The notes under the pieces are model-generated. The model saw only the letters and a list, made by a program, of their open reading frames with translations. It ran no database searches and was not told the origin of the DNA. Position numbers and translations under genes: made by a program. A stretch of DNA of 38,282 nt from an uncultured Mobiluncus sp. (lineage in GTDB: Bacteria > Actinomycetota > Actinomycetes > Actinomycetales > Actinomycetaceae), in NCBI RefSeq assembly GCF_902488535.1, contig NZ_CABTWO010000019.1, forward strand, positions 1 through 38,282. The letters run 5' to 3'. Below, piece after piece: positions 16,758-25,428 of this stretch (its first letter is position 1; each line of letters opens with the position of its first letter).

Positions 16758-17387
16758 TCACAGTTCGGCAGCTTTTGCCGCCTCGTCCAAAATGAGTGCA
16801 CTCGAGGCGGCGCCGGGATCCTTATGCCCGATGGAACGCTCCCCCAACAGCGACGCCCGCCCTTTTGCGGCGCTCATCGAAACCGTCTCTTCCGCCCCTT
16901 TTGCAGCCGCTTCCGCAGCGACGCGCAAGACTTCTTCCGGGGCGGCCCCTTTCGCCACGGCGGCAGCGGCGTTCGTGGCGGCCGGATACCACGCGTCCAG
17001 CATGGTTTTGTTCCCCGGCTGGGCGCCGCCGCGCTCCGCAATCCCCTCAGCGGCCTTCACCAGCAACATCGCCACATCTTGTGACTCTAAACTTTCGGCA
17101 CTCACCGAACGTGCCGCCCGCAAAAATGCCGTGCCGTACAAAGACCCCGACGCTCCCCCTACCGCCGCCAACAAAGTATTTGCCGCTACCCGAAGCGCCT
17201 GCTTCGGGCTTTCCACCACGATCCCGGATAGCCGCTGATCCACGGCAGAAAATCCGCGGGAAATGTTTTCCCCGTGGTCTCCGTCCCCGATGACTTCATC
17301 CAAACTCCCCAACATTTCCCGGTTTTGTTCCAGAACCCGAGCGCAGCCATCCATCCAGCGCAGCACCCATTGCGTATTCAAACTCAC
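16758..17387 (-). CDS. dhaL: DhaL-type dihydroxyacetone kinase subunit (stand-alone)
   Basis: 209 residues forming a complete DhaL (Dak2) ADP-binding domain. Seen: SLDEVIGDGDHGEN with the three Mg-ADP aspartates at residues 30, 35 and 37, GGASGSLYGTAF, PGNKTMLDAW, and the end motif AAKGRASLLGERSIGHKDPGA. In PTS-linked systems DhaL works with DhaK, which binds dihydroxyacetone covalently, and phosphotransfer protein DhaM. Neither is in this window, so the partner is unknown. Start GTG at 17387 with AGGAG five bases upstream. The gene lies between folC and ndk, a slot that in several actinobacteria holds a small DUF4233 membrane protein. It may act on a non-dihydroxyacetone ligand or with a distant dhaK. 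Confidence 0.9.
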   Translation of the reverse strand: MSLNTQWVLRWMDGCARVLEQNREMLGSLDEVIGDGDHGENISRGFSAVDQRLSGIVVESPKQALRVAANTLLAAVGGASGSLYGTAFLRAARSVSAESLESQDVAMLLVKAAEGIAERGGAQPGNKTMLDAWYPAATNAAAAVAKGAAPEEVLRVAAEAAAKGAEETVSMSAAKGRASLLGERSIGHKDPGAASSALILDEAAKAAEL

Positions 17388-17456
17388 GGCTGCTCCTAAC
17401 TGACTGCCCTAAAATTTCGTTCTGGCCAGGGTCCAACGCATGGGGACCGGTTGTGA

Positions 17457-19100
17457 TTATTGTAGTTTGTCTTTGCGCAGCACGTCCTGTGCCATTCCGG
17501 CGAGCACCACGGAACCGAAAATCACCACTCCGGTAGAGCCGGGGACTCCCCCCTGCAAATCATCGATTTCCCCGGCTTTCGCAATCGCCTCGGGCAGGGA
17601 ATCAATAGCGTAGACGCGCTCGTCTCCGAACACCTCCGCAGCAACGGCCTGAAGGTCCTCCGCCTTCGCCGCGCGTTCCCCAGGCATCTGGGTCACAATC
17701 AACTCATCAATGGTCGGCTCCATAATCCCCAGCACGGTCTCAATGTCTTTATCGGCCATGGCGGAATAAATCCCCACCGTGTGTTGAAAACGGAAATCTT
17801 CCTCTATCGCCCGGCGCAATGCCCCCACCGCACCCGGATTATGCCCCGCGTCAGCCACAATCATCGGGGTGGCGTGCAACACTTCCAGGCGTCCGGGAGA
17901 CTTGACCCCGCCAAAAGCCCGCTCCACAGATTCCCCGTGCAGCGCCGCTCCGCCCAGCTGCGCCTCCACCGCCGTAAGCGCCAGCGCCGCGTTCTCAGCT
18001 TGAAACTCCCCGTAGAGTGGCAGGTAAATATCGCGGTAGACCGCCGCGGGCGTGCGAATGTCGATGACTTGCCCCCCGACAGCCGGGATACGGCGCAGCA
18101 CCTCGAAATCGTCCCCCTCGTAACGCAGGGTCACATCCTCGGCATGAGCAGCGTCACGAATGATCGCGAGAGCCTCGTCGGGCTGTTTCGCCACCACCGC
18201 CACGCGCCGGGGGCGCATAATCCCCGCTTTTTCCCGCGCAATGTTGGCCAGTCCCTGACCCAGCCACTGTTCGTGTTCCAAGCTGATCGGCCCGATGACC
18301 GCCGTGTCCGCGTCGATGACATTCGTAGCGTCCCAGCGCCCGCCCATACCGACCTCGACCACCGCCACGTCTACGGGCACGTCTGCGAACAGGGCGTATG
18401 CCATTACCGTCATGACCTCAAAGAAGGACAGCCGGTGTCCGGGGTGAGCGTTTTCCCACAGTGCCAGCTGTGCCTCGACGTCTTCATAAGCCTGGACAAA
18501 CTGTTCGGTGGTGACGGGGGTTTGGTCCACTGTGATGCGTTCGCGCACGTCTACCAGGTGCGGGGAGGTAAACCGGCCGGTCCGATACCCCAGTTCCACC
18601 AGCAGCGCCTCAATCATCCGGGCGATGGAAGTTTTGCCGTTGGTGCCGGTGATGTGGATTGAGTGGAACAGCTCCTGGGGATTGCCCAGGTAGTCCAGCA
18701 CACCTCGCACCGGTTCCAAGCTGGGCTCAATCTGGTGTTCGGCGCGGCGCGTCAGCAGAGTCTCATAGATGGCTCGAGCTTTCGGGTCCTCCATCGTGGA
18801 CGGCCCGAGTGTCGAGGTGGGACGTTGCCGTTCACGCACTTCGTCCACGAGTTCGCGCTGCTCGGGGCTCAATGGTATGCCGAAGCGGTCAGCGGGACCT
18901 TTCCGAGGGGCGGCTGAGTTTTGGGGGTCACAAGGTTCCCCGGTCGGGTTGTCGTTGTCCTCCGGCTCGGCGGGGGTTCGGGCCGCGAACAGGTAAGGAA
19001 TCAAATCCGGGTCCACCGACAAATCTTCGGGGGTCACTGCCGGGGGTTGATGCTCATGTGCGTGACGGTTCCGATGTGCGTCCTCATGCTTGTTTTCCAC
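17457..19100 (-). CDS. folC: Folylpolyglutamate synthase / dihydrofolate synthase
   Basis: Mur-ligase-like ATP enzyme that adds glutamates to folates and, in bifunctional forms, joins dihydropteroate with Glu. Seen: P-loop ITGTNGKTSIARMIEALL, GRFTSPHLVDVRERI, the Mg-site region VVEVGMGGRWDATNV, ISLEHEQWLGQGLANIAREK, AGIMRP, and the C-terminal domain opening SPGRLEVL...VADAGHNPGA. The 547 residues exceed the typical 420-480 because of a variable N-terminal extension of about 120 residues, beginning with a His-rich stretch (HEDAHRNRHAHEH) and continuing Pro/Glu-rich. The only plausible start is GTG at 19100, as no other ATG or GTG with a ribosome site precedes the core. It is first in folC-dhaL-ndk. 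Confidence 0.95.
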   Translation of the reverse strand: MENKHEDAHRNRHAHEHQPPAVTPEDLSVDPDLIPYLFAARTPAEPEDNDNPTGEPCDPQNSAAPRKGPADRFGIPLSPEQRELVDEVRERQRPTSTLGPSTMEDPKARAIYETLLTRRAEHQIEPSLEPVRGVLDYLGNPQELFHSIHITGTNGKTSIARMIEALLVELGYRTGRFTSPHLVDVRERITVDQTPVTTEQFVQAYEDVEAQLALWENAHPGHRLSFFEVMTVMAYALFADVPVDVAVVEVGMGGRWDATNVIDADTAVIGPISLEHEQWLGQGLANIAREKAGIMRPRRVAVVAKQPDEALAIIRDAAHAEDVTLRYEGDDFEVLRRIPAVGGQVIDIRTPAAVYRDIYLPLYGEFQAENAALALTAVEAQLGGAALHGESVERAFGGVKSPGRLEVLHATPMIVADAGHNPGAVGALRRAIEEDFRFQHTVGIYSAMADKDIETVLGIMEPTIDELIVTQMPGERAAKAEDLQAVAAEVFGDERVYAIDSLPEAIAKAGEIDDLQGGVPGSTGVVIFGSVVLAGMAQDVLRKDKLQ

Positions 19101-19265
19101 CCCACCATGTTACCGACCCTGGCAAACTCACACAGAATAGAAGGTCTGGTCTCGCTCTGTTCTCGCCCGAAGTTGATAGCGACTCAACATTTATCAGACT
19201 CACACCGTCAGACTTAATTTCGACTCAATAGCCTTCAAAGGCTTCCCAGCAGGTACGAATCATGG

Positions 19266-19271
19266 GACAAT
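19266..19271 (+). promoter_or_regulatory. -10 element of a leaderless promoter (GNAT gene)
   Basis: GACAAT ends six bases before the ATG at 19278, with TTCCCA 17 bases upstream as a weak -35. The same hexamer at the same distance precedes the LpdA-like gene at 35373. Confidence 0.5.
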
Positions 19272-19277
19272 TGAGGT

Positions 19278-19778
19278 ATGTCCAAGCTGTCCTTAGAGGC
19301 CCCGTCCACCGATGAGTTGACGGCAGCAAAGCCCGACCCGGAAATCAAGATTACCTACCGTCCGATTACCCGCGACGATGTGGTGCAGATGTCCCAGCTC
19401 CACGCGGTTGCTTATCGGGACGCGGGGTCGAGCGCGGCCAGCCAGCTGAATTTGTTTTGGGACGGTGCCTATGGCTCGCTGCTGGACGAGGCGACCCTCG
19501 GGGCGTGGCACGGGGACAAGCTGGTCGGCGTGGTCATCGTGCTGGACCAGGCTCCTGATGAGTGGTGTACCACGGACGGCAACAGCGACCAACCCTACAT
19601 CGCCGACCTGTTTGTGGATCCTGAGTATCGCCGTCAGGGCATCGGTTCGGGGCTGGTCATTAACGCTTCACGAGCCGTGGATGCGTTGGGGCGTGAAGCT
19701 CTGACCTTGCAACTGGATATATCCGCCGCCCCCGAAGCAATGCAGCTCTACGACGCCCTAGGGTTCTCTACGCGCTGA
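19278..19778 (+). CDS. GNAT-family N-acetyltransferase
   Basis: 166 residues with one GNAT domain from about residue 25 to the end. Seen: TYRPITRDDVVQMSQLH (first strand/helix), the central beta strand YIADLFVDPEYR, and the acetyl-CoA pyrophosphate-binding RRQGIGSGL (Q/RxxGxG/A motif). The final LYDALGFSTR is the typical closing strand. The substrate (small amine or protein N-terminus) is not predictable. The first 24 residues form a charged extension. The gene is divergent from folC across a 177-base gap. It probably starts on a leaderless mRNA: GACAAT is six bases before ATG, although GAGG next to the ATG could also contribute. No operon partner. Confidence 0.9.
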   Translation: MSKLSLEAPSTDELTAAKPDPEIKITYRPITRDDVVQMSQLHAVAYRDAGSSAASQLNLFWDGAYGSLLDEATLGAWHGDKLVGVVIVLDQAPDEWCTTDGNSDQPYIADLFVDPEYRRQGIGSGLVINASRAVDALGREALTLQLDISAAPEAMQLYDALGFSTR

Positions 19779-19874
19779 CTCCCGCCAGAACGTTTGTCAC
19801 CAGGACGGTCACGTAGTCAAAAGGTGTTTCGGTGGCGCTGCCGGGGCCGCTCAGAAATTTTTGGTGCGGCACGG

Positions 19875-19880
19875 TAGGGT
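19875..19880 (+). promoter_or_regulatory. -10 element of a leaderless promoter (pepO)
   Basis: TAGGGT ends seven bases before the ATG at 19888; no ribosome site is visible between them, which fits a leaderless transcript. Confidence 0.45.
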
Positions 19881-19887
19881 TGAACCC

Positions 19888-21897
19888 ATGACACAGAACC
19901 CGTTGTTGGGGATGCTTGACCCCGCTGACTTTGATGAAACCATCCGCCCGCAAGACGATCTTTACCGTTACGTAAACGGCAAGTGGCTGGCCCGCACCGA
20001 GATTCCCGCCGACAAGGCCAGCTACGGTTCGTTCCACCTCTTGGCTGAGGAAGCGGAAAAACAGGTGCGCACCATCATCGAAGATTGTGTCGCGGGTCGA
20101 ATCACCGGGGAACTGAGCAGCCTGGCGGGCAAAGTCGCCTCCCTCTACGGCTCGTTCATGGACGAAGCCACGGTAGAAGCGGACAGTGGCCCGAGCCTGC
20201 GGCAGTTACAGGCTCCCTTGGACCAAGCCACCACGAAAGGGGATCTGCGCGACCTGTGGGCCCGGACTTTTGCCGAAGGCACCTACGAAGGATTTTTCGA
20301 TACCGGCATCGACATCGACGTGAACAATCCCGAACGCTACGTCAACTACTTCGGCCAAGACGGTTTGGGACTGCCCGAACGTGCCTATTACCTGGAGGAG
20401 AAGCACGCGAACCTGTTGGAACAGTATCGCCAGCACCTTGCCCGGATGCTGACCCTGGCCGGATACGCTTCGCAGTCCGTAGCCCCGGACGTGGCCGGTA
20501 AAATTGTTGACTTCGAGACCGAGATAGCCAAGCTGCATTGGGATAACGTGAAAACTCGCGACACGGACGCGACGAACAACCCGATGACCTGGGACGAACT
20601 GGCCTCTAAGCTGACACGTTTTGACCTGGGAGCCTGGCGCAAGGCTTCGGGATTGCCCGACAAAATGTTTACGGAAGTCAACGTAGGCGAACCGGATTTC
20701 CTCGAAAACATGGATCAGCTGTGGGATTCCACCGACTTTGAGACTCTCAAGTGGTGGATGCTGTGGCACGCCCTAAACGGGCATACCTCCCTGCTATCCA
20801 GCGAAATCGTGAATGCGGACTTTGACTTTTACGGACAAAAACTGGCGGGCAAGGAGCAACTGCGGGAACGCTGGAAGCGCGGGGTTTCCCTGGCGTCCTC
20901 AGTGATGGGCGAGGCCCTGGGCAAACTTTACGTGCAGCGCCACTTCCCTGCCGAGGCTAAGGCGGCGATGAGCCACCTGGTAGACAACCTGATTCAGGCT
21001 TACCAGGATTCCATCGCGGTTCTGGATTGGATGGGACCGGAAACACGAGACAAAGCGTTAGAAAAAATGCGCCAGTTTACCCCCAAAATCGGCTACCCAG
21101 ACAAGTGGCGCGATTACGAGAAACTCCAGCTGGGAGACGGAACACTGGTTGACAAGGTTCACAACGCCAGCGTTTTCGGAACTAACTATTGGATTGACAA
21201 GCTGGGCGGCCCGGTTGATCACACGATTTGGCACATGACCCCGCAGACCGTGAATGCCTATTACAACCCGACCGAAAACGAGATCGTGTTTCCCGCCGCT
21301 ATCCTGCAGCCCCCATTCTTTGACAAGGACGCGGATGCGGCCGTGAACTACGGTTCAATCGGGGCGGTTATCGGGCATGAAATCGGGCACGGTTTTGACG
21401 ACCAGGGCGCCAAGTTTGACGGCACCGGCAAAGTCGAAAACTGGTGGACCGACCAGGACCTAGCCGAGTTCGAAAAACGCACCCACGCGCTTATCGACCA
21501 GTACAATGCGTTCGTTCCCCAGGGACTGCCCGCAGAATTCCACGTCAACGGCGCACTGACCATCGGAGAAAACATCGGCGACCTGGGCGGACTCGACATC
21601 GCCTGGAAAGCCTACCTGTTGGAGCTCAAGCAGCAGGGCATCGATGACCCGGCAGACGCCCCGGTCATCGAGGGGCTCACTGCGGCCGAACGCTTCTTCC
21701 TGTCCTGGGCACTGTCCTGGCAGACGAAGGTGCGCCCGGAAATGGCTAAACAACTCATTTCGATTGACCCCCACTCCCCGGCAGAATTCCGCTGCAACGG
21801 CGTGGTCGCAAACCTCGACCTGTTCGCCGAAACTTTCCAAACCCAGCCCGGCGATGCCCTGTGGCTGGAACCGGATCAGAGAGTCAGGATTTGGTAG
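19888..21897 (+). CDS. pepO: M13-family zinc metallopeptidase (neprilysin-like, PepO)
   Basis: 669 residues, full length for the family. Seen: zinc site HEIGHGFDDQGAKFD (HExxH at about residues 497-501), the third ligand Glu561 in GENIGDLGGLD, the upstream substrate-strand segment NAYYNPTENEIVFPAAILQPP, and the C-terminal HSPAEFRCNGVVANLDLFAE. It starts DLYRYVNGKWLARTEIPADKA, the standard M13 opening. There is no signal peptide or membrane anchor, so it should be cytosolic, unlike mammalian neprilysin. Start ATG 19888 (MTQNPLLG) is preferred over 19861, which would overlap the -10 element TAGGGT. The 3' end overlaps the convergent lipoprotein gene by 14 bases. Such enzymes cut oligopeptides and would complement aminopeptidase N encoded nearby. 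Confidence 0.96.
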   Translation: MTQNPLLGMLDPADFDETIRPQDDLYRYVNGKWLARTEIPADKASYGSFHLLAEEAEKQVRTIIEDCVAGRITGELSSLAGKVASLYGSFMDEATVEADSGPSLRQLQAPLDQATTKGDLRDLWARTFAEGTYEGFFDTGIDIDVNNPERYVNYFGQDGLGLPERAYYLEEKHANLLEQYRQHLARMLTLAGYASQSVAPDVAGKIVDFETEIAKLHWDNVKTRDTDATNNPMTWDELASKLTRFDLGAWRKASGLPDKMFTEVNVGEPDFLENMDQLWDSTDFETLKWWMLWHALNGHTSLLSSEIVNADFDFYGQKLAGKEQLRERWKRGVSLASSVMGEALGKLYVQRHFPAEAKAAMSHLVDNLIQAYQDSIAVLDWMGPETRDKALEKMRQFTPKIGYPDKWRDYEKLQLGDGTLVDKVHNASVFGTNYWIDKLGGPVDHTIWHMTPQTVNAYYNPTENEIVFPAAILQPPFFDKDADAAVNYGSIGAVIGHEIGHGFDDQGAKFDGTGKVENWWTDQDLAEFEKRTHALIDQYNAFVPQGLPAEFHVNGALTIGENIGDLGGLDIAWKAYLLELKQQGIDDPADAPVIEGLTAAERFFLSWALSWQTKVRPEMAKQLISIDPHSPAEFRCNGVVANLDLFAETFQTQPGDALWLEPDQRVRIW

Positions 21898-22579
21898 GTG
21901 AAGGGCTTGGCTTCAGCTTGGTCCCTTTCACCGGCTCGTTCCAAGTCCAAGTTTTCAGCACGGAATCAATAATCGGCTGGTAGGTTTCCAGCGCGTAGTC
22001 CGGCACGTCCTGTTTCAGGGCGTAGGCGTGATTGTTCCCCGAAACCAAAGTCATAAAGGCGGTCATCTCGACCTCTTGATAGACGTAGCTCCACTTCATC
22101 TCGAGCACGTTCAAGCCCTCAACCTGAGTTGGGTTCAGCACCGTGAACTTCTTGTAGCCCTTATAGATAGGGTCCTGTTTCAGGTTCCTTTCCACTTCAT
22201 CAGGGTCGGAGGTCGCTTTCGCGTGATCAATGACCATGACGGGAACGTAGCCGTTCAGCGCTTTGTCAGCAGGGAGGGACAGCACCACCTGCGCGTCGGG
22301 CAGCTTGGCACCGCTGATAGCATCGTAGGCATCTAAGTAAGACGGCGGTATCTGTACCCGAAAAGCCCCGTCTTTACCGTTAATCCAGCCCTCCGGGGCC
22401 GGTGTAGTCACGATGGTAGTGTTCCACTGGGTGGGGGTCTTGGTTTTTTCCTTTGCGCAGGCACTCAATCCGCTCAGCGCCACGGCCCCTAAGAGGATTC
22501 CTGCGAGGACACGGCGCACCCGGCGAGGTCTAGAGGCTGATATCTGGGAGCACGAGCCCCGAGCGGTCTTCCGTCTCAA
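21884..22579 (-). CDS. Predicted lipoprotein, function unknown
   Basis: 231 residues from a TTG start at 22579 with an excellent ribosome site (GGGGAGG, eight bases upstream); an upstream in-frame TTG at 22609 lacks one. The N-terminus is Arg-rich, then a hydrophobic stretch (VLAGILLGAVALSGLSAC) with a lipobox ending at Cys41, so it should be exported and lipid-anchored. The mature part has Thr-rich sequence and then a globular region with APEGWINGKDGAFRVQIPPS and a Pro/Ser/Lys tail. I recognise no catalytic motif; it resembles small actinobacterial surface lipoproteins of LpqN/PsbP-like type, which is only a suggestion. It is divergent from pepN, and its 3' end overlaps pepO by 14 bases (convergent). 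Confidence 0.8.
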   Translation of the reverse strand: MRRKTARGSCSQISASRPRRVRRVLAGILLGAVALSGLSACAKEKTKTPTQWNTTIVTTPAPEGWINGKDGAFRVQIPPSYLDAYDAISGAKLPDAQVVLSLPADKALNGYVPVMVIDHAKATSDPDEVERNLKQDPIYKGYKKFTVLNPTQVEGLNVLEMKWSYVYQEVEMTAFMTLVSGNNHAYALKQDVPDYALETYQPIIDSVLKTWTWNEPVKGTKLKPSPSPTKS

Positions 22580-22717
22580 CGCAGATACCTCCCCTCGCTG
22601 TGAGCGCAAGAAACATAACTCAAGTTTAGTTTAACTGCAATCTTTACGCTGAAACTTCATCGAAAAGGGGTCAGACATGGAAGAATATATACCGATTGCA
22701 AACTCAAAGGAGTGTAA

Positions 22718-25288
22718 ATGCCAGGAACTAACCTCACCCGCATTGAAGCCGAGCAACGCTCGGAAATCGTCAGCGATGTTCACTATCGCGTACATCTCGA
22801 CATGACTCAGGGAGAGCGTATTTTTCATTCCGTGACGGAAGTCGACTTTGCTGCCCAGCCCGGCGCCTCAACTTTCATCGACCTCATTGCCGATGCCGTC
22901 ACAGAAGTGACTTTGAACGGGACAGCACTGGACCTCTCGAATTACGCCGATTCCCGAATTTTCCTGCCGGACCTAGAGGAACACAACAATCTGCGGGTGG
23001 TGGCTGATTGCGTCTATATGCACACTGGCGAGGGACTACACCGTTTCACAGATCCCGAAGACGGCAAGTCTTACGTGTACTCTCAGTTCGAGGTGCCAGA
23101 TTCCCGCCGCGTGTACGCCGTTTTTGAGCAGCCCGACATCAAAGCAGACTTCACCTTTACTTTCGTGGTTCCTCCCGAGTGGAACGCGTTTTCTAACTCG
23201 CCCACCCCGGAACCTGAAATCGCCGCTGACGGCGTGCGTACATACCGCTTCAGCCCTACCGAAAAAATCTCGTCCTACCTGACCGCCGTCATCGCCGGCC
23301 CCTACGTGGGAGAAACCGGCGAAGTGACCTCGTGCGACGGCAGACGAATTCCCCTCGGGGTCTATTGCCGCGCCTCCATGGTGAAACACTTGGATGCCGC
23401 CGAAATCATGGACATCACCCGCGCCGGCTTCGAATTCTATGAAACCGCCTTTGAGCGCCCCTACCCGTTCCGCAAATATGACCAAATTTTTGTTCCCGAA
23501 TATAACGCCGGAGCCATGGAAAACGTGGGCTGCGTGACGTTCCGCGACGAATACGTGTTCCGGTCCCGCCCCCTGCAGACCCGAGTGGAACGCCGGGTCG
23601 TGACCATCCTGCACGAACTGGCTCACATGTGGTTCGGCGACCTCGTCACCATGAAGTGGTGGAATGACTTGTGGCTCAACGAATCTTTCGCCGAGTTTGT
23701 CTCCACCAAAGCCACCGCGGAGGCGACCGAGTGGAGGGACATCTGGACGACCTTTTCCTGTTCGGAAAAGATTTGGGCCTACCGCCAGGACCAGCTGCCT
23801 TCCACTCACCCGGTCGTGGCCACCATCAATGACCTCGAAGATGTCCAAGTCAACTTTGACGGCATCACCTACGCAAAAGGCGCCTGCGTACTGTCCCAGC
23901 TGGTGACGTACGTGGGGTGGGACAACTTCCGCCTGGGAATTAAGGAATACTTCGCCAAACACGAGTGGTCTAATGCCACTTTGACGGATCTGTTGACCGA
24001 GCTGGAGGCCACCTCCGGGAAAGACCTGAAAGCGTGGTCACGCAAATGGCTGGAAGAAGCTGGGATGACGTGGCTGCGTCCCGAAATCCAAACGGACGAC
24101 AGCGGGGCCATTACGTTCCTGCGCATCGTCCAAGAGCATTTCAATGCTGATGCCACCCCGCGACCCCAACACATGGCGGTGTGCGCCTACAACCTGGAAC
24201 AACGCGATGGAAATACCGTGTTCGTTCCCGGTCACCGCGAGGAATTCGACATGGAGGCCGAGGAATACATCCTTCCCGGTTTTTATGGGCCGCGTCCCGA
24301 CGTCATTTTGGTCAACGACGGAGACATGGCTTACGGCAAGGTTCGGTTAGACGAACAGTCGCTAAAAACAGCTTGCGAACACATCGACGCCTTCACCGAT
24401 TCGCTGACTAGATCCCAGATTCTGTCCATCCTGTGGGACATGGTGCGTGACGGCGAGGTCGGAGCCTCCCACTATGTAGATACCGCCCTGCAGGCTCTCA
24501 TGGTAGAGACTCACCCCATGGTCGTGTCGGTGACTTTGCGCAACCTTGACACCTGTATCGAAAGCTACCTGGCGGTGGAAAACCGCGAAACGGTCGCCCG
24601 AAACGTCTCTTCGCGCCTGCGGATGCTGTCTCGCCTGGCCAAAGCCGATTCTGATACGCAGCTACAGCTGGTTCGCGCTGCCGCTCGCCGGGCGCACAAT
24701 CCCGAAGACATCGCCGCCAGCGCCGCCCTTTTGGATGGCAGTGAAACCCTCACGGGTCTGCGCATTGACACGGAACTGCGGTGGAACCTGCTGACCTCCT
24801 TGGCAGCGGTCGGACACGTGGATCGCGCCGCCATCGAAGCTGAACTCAGTAACGACGACACTGTAAATGGGCGCGAACGTGTCCTGCAGGCCACGGCTTC
24901 GCTGCCTGACCCTGGGATAAAAGCCGAATTCTTTGACCGTGCCTACAGCGACACCACCCTGACAAACGACCAACTAGCGTCCATCATTGCCGGCTTCAAC
25001 CGGGCTCAAGACCCGCTGTTGTTGGCTCCTTTTGCCCAGCGTTACTTTGAGATGCTGCGGGAAACCTACGATGAACGCACCCACGAGATTGGTGAACAGC
25101 TCATCGAGGGTATGTATCCCTCCGCGCTGGTCGGCTTGGAATCCAGCGGTGTCGACGTGTTGGTACTGACCCGGGAATGGCTCTCGAACCATACGGACGC
25201 TCCTGCGGCTCTGCTGCGGATGATGCGCGAGAACCAGTCCGGGGCTGAACGTATCGCGAAAGCTCAGCAGCGCGACCGTGAGGGGTAG
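22718..25288 (+). CDS. pepN: Aminopeptidase N (M1 family)
   Basis: 856 residues with the actinobacterial/streptococcal-length PepN layout. Seen: substrate motif GAMEN at residues 265-269; zinc site HELAHMWFGD (His299, Glu300, His303) and Glu322 in WLNESFAEF exactly 18 residues after the second His. The catalytic-Tyr region is near DGITYAKGACVLSQL, and the C-terminal helical domain (ERAP1-like) runs from about 530 to the end. It releases N-terminal amino acids from peptides in the cytosol. Start ATG has AAGGAG five bases upstream. Its divergent neighbour is the lipoprotein gene; a possible -10 (TATATA) is at 22686-22691. A hairpin at 25328-25354 may end the transcript. Confidence 0.97.
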   Translation: MPGTNLTRIEAEQRSEIVSDVHYRVHLDMTQGERIFHSVTEVDFAAQPGASTFIDLIADAVTEVTLNGTALDLSNYADSRIFLPDLEEHNNLRVVADCVYMHTGEGLHRFTDPEDGKSYVYSQFEVPDSRRVYAVFEQPDIKADFTFTFVVPPEWNAFSNSPTPEPEIAADGVRTYRFSPTEKISSYLTAVIAGPYVGETGEVTSCDGRRIPLGVYCRASMVKHLDAAEIMDITRAGFEFYETAFERPYPFRKYDQIFVPEYNAGAMENVGCVTFRDEYVFRSRPLQTRVERRVVTILHELAHMWFGDLVTMKWWNDLWLNESFAEFVSTKATAEATEWRDIWTTFSCSEKIWAYRQDQLPSTHPVVATINDLEDVQVNFDGITYAKGACVLSQLVTYVGWDNFRLGIKEYFAKHEWSNATLTDLLTELEATSGKDLKAWSRKWLEEAGMTWLRPEIQTDDSGAITFLRIVQEHFNADATPRPQHMAVCAYNLEQRDGNTVFVPGHREEFDMEAEEYILPGFYGPRPDVILVNDGDMAYGKVRLDEQSLKTACEHIDAFTDSLTRSQILSILWDMVRDGEVGASHYVDTALQALMVETHPMVVSVTLRNLDTCIESYLAVENRETVARNVSSRLRMLSRLAKADSDTQLQLVRAAARRAHNPEDIAASAALLDGSETLTGLRIDTELRWNLLTSLAAVGHVDRAAIEAELSNDDTVNGRERVLQATASLPDPGIKAEFFDRAYSDTTLTNDQLASIIAGFNRAQDPLLLAPFAQRYFEMLRETYDERTHEIGEQLIEGMYPSALVGLESSGVDVLVLTREWLSNHTDAPAALLRMMRENQSGAERIAKAQQRDREG

Positions 25289-25327
25289 CCTCGCGGGTTC
25301 TCGGCATGTGTCAGAACAACTAGGGAT

Positions 25328-25354
25328 GCTCCCGAGCGTGGGTAGCCCAGGAGC
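25328..25354 (+). terminator. Possible terminator after pepN
   Basis: GCTCC (25328-25332) pairs with GGAGC (25350-25354), with a smaller GGG/CCC helix inside, followed by GCTTTACT. The helix is short; it sits in the 140-base convergent gap between pepN and the EIIC-like gene. Confidence 0.3.
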
Positions 25355-25428
25355 GCTTTACTCTGCGGTTTTCGCCATCTGTTCCCGCTCTAGAGGGCGG
25401 TGGTGATGGTTCCGCGCGCCGCGAACGC

